From Agarophyton chilense (lineage: Eukaryota; Rhodophyta; Florideophyceae; Gracilariales; Gracilariaceae): DNA of 64,000 nt. Below, one piece after another: positions 58,070-64,000 of this stretch (its first letter is position 1; every line of letters begins with the position of its first letter). The translations under genes were made by a program, and so were the position numbers. A model generated the notes under the pieces. That model saw only the letters and a list, made by a program, of their open reading frames with translations. It had not been told where the DNA came from and searched no databases. Location: NCBI GenBank assembly GCA_030374765.1, contig JARGXX010000080.1, positions 2,170,001-2,234,000 of the forward strand. The letters run 5' to 3'.

Positions 58070-61000
58070 TGAGCTAATTTGATCTGACAGTCCCCTGTTT
58101 CTTGCCGCTTTTCGGTGGAGATGTAGGGAGTTTGATGTTCAGTTGGCTTTGGAGGTGTGTGTAGTGGCCGGGTTGGAGGGGCTTGGTGAATATGTCTGCT
58201 TTCGTTGCTACGGTAGGTGGTTTCCAGATTGTGACGGTTTTCTTATGAATAAGATATTGGATGTGATGATGGCAAATGTTGATTCCGTTTGCGAGTTGGA
58301 GCCTGATTCTTTGCTGTCATGATAGCAGATTTGGTGTCCACAAAATGTTGCATGCCAAAGTGTAGTTACAGAATTAGCAAGGCAAAGGGATACTTGACCC
58401 ACGTGGTATGTCAGTCTGCGGCCAAGGCGGCAAGCTATTCAGATTCCGTGGTGAATAGTGTCACGATACGTTGCTTCGCCAATGCCCAAAATATGGGACT
58501 GCCATTTAAAAGGTGGAGAATTCCGCTTACTGACTTTCAGTCTTTTGCGTTCGCAAATACTACATCACTGTACACTATAAGACGGTTCTTGGTGAAGGGA
58601 TTCGATCGAAAATAGGTTATGCCGTGAATACGGGTTCCTCGAATGTAATGTGAAAGCGCTTTGAGAGCCTGCGACTAGTGCTTCTGTGGTTGTTTGGTGA
58701 ACTGGGAAAGGGTATGGACCTGGTATTTAAGATCGTATCGGGCGCAGTCGAAAAAGGTACAGAACTCCTCCTAGGACCATTCTGTCGAGACATGTCTGAG
58801 GTGCTGTGAGGGGAGAGGTGGCAGGTTTTGATTGCAAAGATTTGATATCTTGATAGGGAATCTGTTTGTTATTGAAGTCCATGAGATTCACGTGGGCTAG
58901 AATTTCGACCACCAGTGGCGGTAGGGACAAGTGGTGCGAGTTATCGGTGACAGTAACCAAATCAGTTAAGGAACATTGTTGGGCAATCGAGGCGTTTGAT
59001 GTTGTATTTTTCTTTCATATGGTTACACAGTTTGATAATGAGAGAGCGATAAGAGGCTAGAACGAAAAAGTCATCAATGGTGGTTGTGATCAAAATGAAT
59101 CCGTCTGTATTTGATTAGTAGTGTAAGCATGGATCTGCAGATGATTTTGTATAACCGTTTTGTTTCATGGTTTTGAAGAGGCCTTAGTTATACATTCAGA
59201 CTGCTGGAACAATACCCGAGACTGTTTCCGCCGAGTTAACCATACTTGGTTTGGTGTTTTAGAGACTCGTCACATCCTGGCATCGGATTTACGTATATCT
59301 GGCGGTCGTCATTGCTAAGGAATCTGCGTTTTCATGAGATCTCCTCTGACATTGCAGCGTGCCTTGGGTTCTGTGTCTGTTACATTTTGAGTCTCGCTTG
59401 TAACGATATTACATCGTAAGAGGAGTTTTGGGGATAGTTGTATATTGTTTGGTAGCTAATACACACTATTTAGTTTATCGACATCATCCAGTTCTTGGTT
59501 GTGGGCTTCTTGCCATAGTTCTGCGTCTCATCATTAATAGGCCCTGTGGAGATTTTCAAGGGGTGGAAGGTGTGCTGTACTGGTTTGAGTAATGAGCGTG
59601 AGGTTCACACGATTGAGTTTGAAGGCTGTTGTGGAATGTGTGACAGGATTGGTTTCTTTTTGGTAGGAACAAAAGTCAGTGTTTTGTATGGAATCAAAAT
59701 GGGTTATCTTCAGGTTGGGAACGCTTTAATGCGTCAGAGACGTGCCGTATATGTATCTTGCAGAATATGCTTGGGGTCGTAGTTTTATTTCGGGAGAGTG
59801 GTTCGGGATCGTACCTAATTAACCAAAGGTAAAGAGACGTTTGTTAGTTGGTGATGGGCCATATCATTGCGAATAAGAGCTGGTTCCTGTGCGTGTGTAG
59901 TATAACAGGTTATATTTGAAGACTGTATAGCGGGCCGTGTCTTCCCAAAAATTTGGTTCTAGGCCTGGCGTGTGGAGAAATGCTCTAACTAAATTTAGCA
60001 AGATACGGTTGAACCTTTCTGCAATAGAGCTTTACTTTGGTTACTCAGGGTTTCTTAGGGAGTGCTTGAGTCTGTAATTTGGTAGTGCTGCTGAGCCACT
60101 ATGAAGGTGTACTCTTTGGGGTTGGCTGTCTTCAAGGGTTGCAGTGGGTGGTAAATGGTGTGCTCGATATTGGAGAACGTTGGATCTAGCACCATGGGGA
60201 CTTGATTGGTGCTGATTAGAAAATGAACGATGGCAAAATTACTTGTGGCATCTAGAAGTGTTGTGTTGGTTCCCATGAATTGACATAAGATGAGATGGTC
60301 TGCATGTATCCGAACTAATGTATGACCCTACTGGATAATGATGTGTGTTTTCTCTGTGTGGGCTGAGGGTTTGTTTCGCATTTAAGCAGGAGCTGCAGTT
60401 GTGCTGATCGGGTTTTCCAGATTCTCTGGGACATATGGAAATAGGCGTTTACGTGCCATGGCGCGGGTGGTGTCTGGGTGTATGTGGTCCAGACTCACAT
60501 TCCAGTTGTGCATCAATAGTGCTAGGCGAGTCGGAGTTGCCGGTTTGTGTGGATTAGGAAGGCGCTGGAGGCGAGTCGTACTCTGTATTCGCGATGTGGG
60601 CGCATGGAGAACTGGATGAGAAATGCCGATTGGGACAATCTCGAGTTTCGTTTTTGATGGTGGCTTTGTCATGATGCGTGCTGGCTTTTCATGCATGGTT
60701 GGACCTGCTTTTATTTCATATTTTTATTTGTCCCAATGAGCCATGGTCTCTATCTTAGAGAGAGTGACGCGTGGGGTTAGAACTAATGAAGTATTGGGAG
60801 AGAAAGTGGCAAGGCCATACCGGTTGGCTAGGTCATGGAAAGACTGGAGATTGTGTTTGAGGTGCTTGTCAACCACTGCAAATATTCAGAGTGGAGTGTT
60901 ACTCGGCGTAGTAATCAACATTGTGCCGCAGTGCGTGCATACGGAGAGTTGTCGGGTGGCTTTCTCGGTATGTGTCTTGGTGAGGAAACGGCGCACTGGG

Positions 61001-62310
61001 GGACGCGAAATGATAACGTGGGTTGCGTGTGCACCCCTGTCGAGAATGTACTTACCGTCCTGGATTTTTTCTTCATTCGATTCAGGGTCTTGCGGCTGGA
61101 AGTCATTTTCATAATGCATGAAGTCCTTAATCGGAATCTGAGAATTATCTGGTACTGCCATTTGCTAAATTGGTTTTAGATTGGAAGCCCTGACGTGGGG
61201 ATCTCTGAATTTGTCTCTGGTTTGGGTTTTGGGTTGACGAGAGTCTCTGCATTGTTCGTCCGTATCTTGCAACGGTATTCATCGGTTGGTGTGATGACCG
61301 CATAGCGTAGGATTTCGGGGAATTCGAGCTGCGGTTTTGCTGTAGCTTGAATGTACCGAGTGCTCCATAGTTCCCTGCAGAGGACATGCTGGGTTGAGTG
61401 GCGGGTTGAACGTGCTTAGTAGAGGCGTGATTTTGGTTGGATATATGTATACGAATTCTTTCCCTGTAGTAGGTTTTTGAGCCATGATCTGGTGTCCGAT
61501 ACTCATTGTTGCTCTGTTATACTTCAGGCCATTTTCCACGAGTTCCACTGTTCTGGACTAGTCCAAAATAAACGGATGTGTGGCAGGTATCCTCTGTGTG
61601 CCAATCTTTCGATGATCAGGTACATAGGATGAAATAGTAACTTCAGAAAAAAAGGTTGTTGACTCTACCAAAGTTTTGAGGTACTGTTCGCCCCTTTATT
61701 GGAGCGATCGAGATGCGATATGATTTCTTTGATAAGTTTGTAAGATGTGGGCTCGTGCTGGGCTCGCAAATGAGCATTACAATATTTGCTGGTACTTTTG
61801 AGATAAGAATGAGTAGGAGGGTGTTTTGGTGCTTTAAACACGTCTTGTGTTGAGCTAGATATTCTTGGAAAGGTGGGTTCCTATTCGATGAGTTCAGCTG
61901 CATCTGTTGCAGCGGCTATTGCTTTTACTGCAAGAAGCTCAGGTTCATAATTTAAATGGATTCAATGTGAGAGCATTAGCTTTGGTACCCATGTTCATAG
62001 TACGGTTGCTAATTGTGTCGTGTCCAATGTGTGTTTCGCAGGATTCCAGCTGTAGTTGATTGTATAGGATGGTGGTGTATTCGCATGTGTCTTTATGCTG
62101 CTGTCTAAGAGGCATGCTTCCAAGAAAGGCGACAATATCATACCCTTTTTTGCATGGTGCAAAACATGTCTCTTGTGACCGGCTACATCTCCAAATAATG
62201 GAATTAGCACAACCTGATACAAAAAACATCCAGGACTGCGAGTATTGGATCTCTATACAAGAGAGATCAGATCAGCTCCAATTCCCAGCACAAGAAAGAA
62301 ACCCGTTCAT
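58070..62310 (-). pseudogene. Ty1/copia gag-pol polyprotein, heavily mutated
   Basis: Order on the minus strand: gag-like sequence (62,310-61,150); protease at about 61,060-61,015 (YILDRGAHATHV, where the active D-S-G is D-R-G); GAG-pre-integrase (60,600-60,400, around HIHPDTTRAMARKRLFPYVP); an integrase piece (60,276-60,055); reverse transcriptase (59,170-58,900, with T-I-D-D where Y-V-D-D is expected); a C-terminal RT stretch (about 58,740-58,680, around L-S-Q-F-T-K-Q-P); and the RNase H end (58,330-58,070, ADIFTKPLQPGHYTHLQSQL). Integrase before reverse transcriptase is the copia order. Many stops and shifts occur. Codon composition is strongly AC-rich, unlike the flanks. Confidence 0.85.
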
Positions 62311-62471
62311 ATTGTAACGGCACGGCGACTTGCGCCCAACCAAGATGCATTTTTATCCAGAAGCCTTTCCGTCTAGAACGTCGAGCACTCTTTTCTCCTT
62401 CGTCCTTAGTGCTGTTTCTTTCTCAAACTGCTTTTTAACGCCTTTCTGGGGATCTCTGATGAGCTGGAACC

Positions 62472-62798
62472 TTGTATGAAGTCAACATGCCGTCATCATC
62501 AACATCAAGCTCCGAATATCATTCTCTTTCTCTGGCACCCCCCCCGCCAAAGATAGACTTCAACATTACTTACGCGTTTCTTTGCGAGCAATCTGTCGAA
62601 GCGTTGCGAAACATCTCACGCTACTGGCGCGTTGGGGACCATTTTCAAACCACACACACCTCCAAAGCCATAGTAGTGGCACAAATATTGTGCCTCATCC
62701 ATATCAAATGTGTTAAATCGGAGAAAACCACGATAAAAGTATCCTCACAGCGCGATCGCATTGGGAGTTTATGGACTTCCAGTCTCGCTAGGATGTAA
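62472..62798 (+). CDS. Small ORF with SAP-like helix-turn-helix segment
   Basis: The likely start is the ATG at 62,487, giving about 103 codons. After a Ser/Pro-rich N-terminus the sequence reads ALRNISRYWRVGDHFQTTHT followed by a Lys-x4-V-A-Q-I-L helix. This spacing (helix, turn, Thr/Lys, second helix) recalls the SAP DNA-binding motif, but it is not a confident match. It is followed by basic residues and a stop. It lies just upstream of the 251-codon ORF in another frame and could be an upstream exon of the same gene. Confidence 0.4.
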   Translation: MYEVNMPSSSTSSSEYHSLSLAPPPPKIDFNITYAFLCEQSVEALRNISRYWRVGDHFQTTHTSKAIVVAQILCLIHIKCVKSEKTTIKVSSQRDRIGSLWTSSLARM

Positions 62799-62824
62799 TC
62801 AGAAACCCAAAGATATTACCCGAC

Positions 62825-63580
62825 ATGAAAATCCTGGAACCAATTGCGGCATGTGATGGCGATACTTCTAATATAACGCGCCGTTTTCCCGAGCTTTCAA
62901 CGAATGGAAAGAGCTCTTCTCGTCGAGGAAAACGTAAGCGCACGAGTCTAAAGAAGGGGCTCGAGAAGAATTATGGAACACCTATGAAGAAAGGAAGAGT
63001 CGAAGATGATATGGAATTGGTTCTTGTAGATCATGAATCTCAGAGCGAAGGTAAAAGCCTGAAACAAAAGCGTGTACCATTCTCTTTGTCGAAATTTGCG
63101 CGACCTCTTGTTTCGATTTGCAATGACCCCGAAACACGGCAGGCATTTCCCCGATCCTCCCAAACAATTTGGAAGCGGGCTCTGTTAGATATCAAAGCCA
63201 AACCAGTGGAAAAATGGACCATTTTTATTAAGGTTCGTTTCAATGATGCTTCATTGGCCCCGTGGTTTTCTTTTGATCACTTTCTTGACGAGATTGTTTC
63301 ACCTGAACTTCCACCTCGATGTTTCAGAAGTGGAGTGTATTCGTGGTCGGTCTGGGACGGTTTTAGGTCTCTGTCGTGGTTGCCGATTACGAACTTTAAG
63401 AAGAGCGGGCAAAACAAACCAGACTTCAAGGCGTTTATAGACGGACCTATTGGTTCAGAGTTGTATAAGTTGAGCCAGGTGAATAGAGATCCCGTTGTAG
63501 TAGGAGCTACTGCATTTGGTTTAGGAACGAAGGATGAAGACGAAGAATTATTGGGTTCCTCTGTTAGGACTATCGACTAG
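62825..63580 (+). CDS. 251-codon basic protein of unknown function
   Basis: The frame is open from ATG 62,825 to TAG 63,578-63,580, the longest undamaged frame after the transposase. The N-terminal third has clustered basic residues (RRGKRKRTSLKKGLEK) typical of a nuclear-localisation signal, with a Met-Lys-Lys-Gly-Arg cluster and an acidic patch. The C-terminal part is a mixed alpha/beta, Trp-rich region (around YSWSVWDGFRSLSWLP). I recognise no domain. The basic start and SAP-like neighbour suggest a nucleic-acid-binding nuclear protein, as host gene or transposon protein; this is inference. Confidence 0.5.
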   Translation: MKILEPIAACDGDTSNITRRFPELSTNGKSSSRRGKRKRTSLKKGLEKNYGTPMKKGRVEDDMELVLVDHESQSEGKSLKQKRVPFSLSKFARPLVSICNDPETRQAFPRSSQTIWKRALLDIKAKPVEKWTIFIKVRFNDASLAPWFSFDHFLDEIVSPELPPRCFRSGVYSWSVWDGFRSLSWLPITNFKKSGQNKPDFKAFIDGPIGSELYKLSQVNRDPVVVGATAFGLGTKDEDEELLGSSVRTID

Positions 63581-63953
63581 AAAGGAATGTTTGGTCATGA
63601 TGGTGGGACTGGTTTTTTCGACCGTCAAGCGAGTTATGTGTCAAATTCGAACAGTCGAGTACACTAAACAAAAGCTATCATCTGAAGAGTTCGAGGATGC
63701 CAGTGTTAAGTTCATGCATTCTGTCAGTAGCTTTTTCAACACTGAGAAGGAAGCACAGAGTCCGGCTCCTGTTCAGAAATCTGTTGTTTTGGAGCGCGGA
63801 AAATTAGGTCTGGCGGAGATTCAGCAGCGTGGCAAGCTTTTAGTGGAGTTAAATCTTGCAAAAGAAATGGTGGACAAAGACATTAATAAGTCTGATTGGG
63901 AAGCTCATATAATGGTGATCAGGAGCCTGTTAGATGAACTCGACAAGTCTTAA
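63534..63953 (+). CDS. Helical ORF continuing the 62.8-kb gene in another frame
   Basis: It overlaps the end of the 251-codon ORF by 47 bases in a different frame. Its convincing part starts near 63,640 and is Glu/Lys/Ser-rich and helical (around EFEDASVKFMHSVSSFF, then EIQQRGKLLVELNLAKEMV), ending L-L-D-E-L-D-K-S at TAA 63,953. It reads like the C-terminus of the same protein after a frameshift near 63,580, or a following exon. No domain is recognised. Confidence 0.4.
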   Translation: MKTKNYWVPLLGLSTRKECLVMMVGLVFSTVKRVMCQIRTVEYTKQKLSSEEFEDASVKFMHSVSSFFNTEKEAQSPAPVQKSVVLERGKLGLAEIQQRGKLLVELNLAKEMVDKDINKSDWEAHIMVIRSLLDELDKS

Positions 63954-64000
63954 CGGTCTGAGGCAACCTGAAGCACGTAGTAGAAAAAACGCACTCTAGA

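Larger units (their letters stand above)
57373..62310 (-). mobile_element. Ty1/copia LTR retrotransposon, 5'-truncated
   Basis: Gag, protease, integrase, reverse transcriptase, RNase H and 3' LTR are all represented. At the gag end (about 62,310) the AC-rich composition stops and no LTR is found before the gene at 62,487, so the 5' LTR is missing or lies where I could not recognise it. Confidence 0.8.

Noticed and set aside
1-64000. CRISPR arrays, rRNA genes and bacterial operons
   Set aside because: No regularly spaced short repeats, no rRNA-like conserved blocks and no Shine-Dalgarno-spaced gene series were seen.

Overview
The window is eukaryotic nuclear DNA. It has no operons, no Shine-Dalgarno-spaced genes and no prokaryotic gene packing. 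It carries eukaryote-specific protein remnants (an FG nucleoporin, an EF-hand mitochondrial carrier, a TMEM230-type membrane protein), GT...AG introns and three classes of eukaryotic transposable element. Composition is patchy: a GC-rich island at about 7.4-10.9 kb and AT-rich stretches at about 39-50 kb. The source species cannot be fixed from sequence alone. A red alga would fit the intron-poor host-gene remnants and the mix of Ty1/copia, Ty3/gypsy, CACTA-like and PIF/Harbinger-like elements, but that is inference.

Almost everything here is decaying. Left part (1-15.5 kb): an interrupted unassigned ORF, then copy 1 of a two-gene CACTA-like DNA transposon (2.06-6.46 kb), an Arg/Ser-rich interrupted gene (7.4-8.4 kb), a GC-rich island, a broken EF-hand mitochondrial carrier (12.1-13.6 kb) and a TMEM230-like fragment (14.1-14.3 kb, minus). 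Next come a broken Nup98-like nucleoporin (15.7-17.5 kb, minus) and copy 2 of the CACTA-like transposon in mirror orientation (17.8-23.7 kb).

Middle part: a broken aldehyde dehydrogenase of the succinate-semialdehyde type (25.7-27.0 kb), then a Ty3/gypsy element (28.2-32.4 kb) with its 5' LTR, primer-site position, gag and a catalytically dead reverse transcriptase. An AC-rich (minus-strand) copia-like fragment appears to sit inside it. A split unassigned gene lies at 36.5-38.2 kb (minus). The AT-rich 38-50 kb stretch is gene-poor and holds a PIF/Harbinger-like transposase (46.4-47.4 kb) opposite a divergent companion ORF (44.1-44.9 kb, minus).

Right part: a solo copia LTR (49.3-49.9 kb), a solo gypsy LTR (50.6-51.1 kb), a 3' relic of the CACTA-like partner gene (55.0-56.8 kb), and a 5'-truncated Ty1/copia element (57.4-62.3 kb, minus). 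The window ends with the least damaged coding DNA (62.5-64.0 kb): a small SAP-like ORF and a 251-codon basic protein of unknown function.

The most interesting signal is the CACTA-like element. In two independent copies, in opposite orientations, a long zinc-ribbon transposase gene is transcribed away from a second gene. That second gene encodes a protein with a conserved N-terminal motif and a highly charged tail. Comparing copies 2 and 3 shows that its 3' half is built from very short exons with conserved splice sites. This divergent, intron-containing partner gene is not part of any element I can name.
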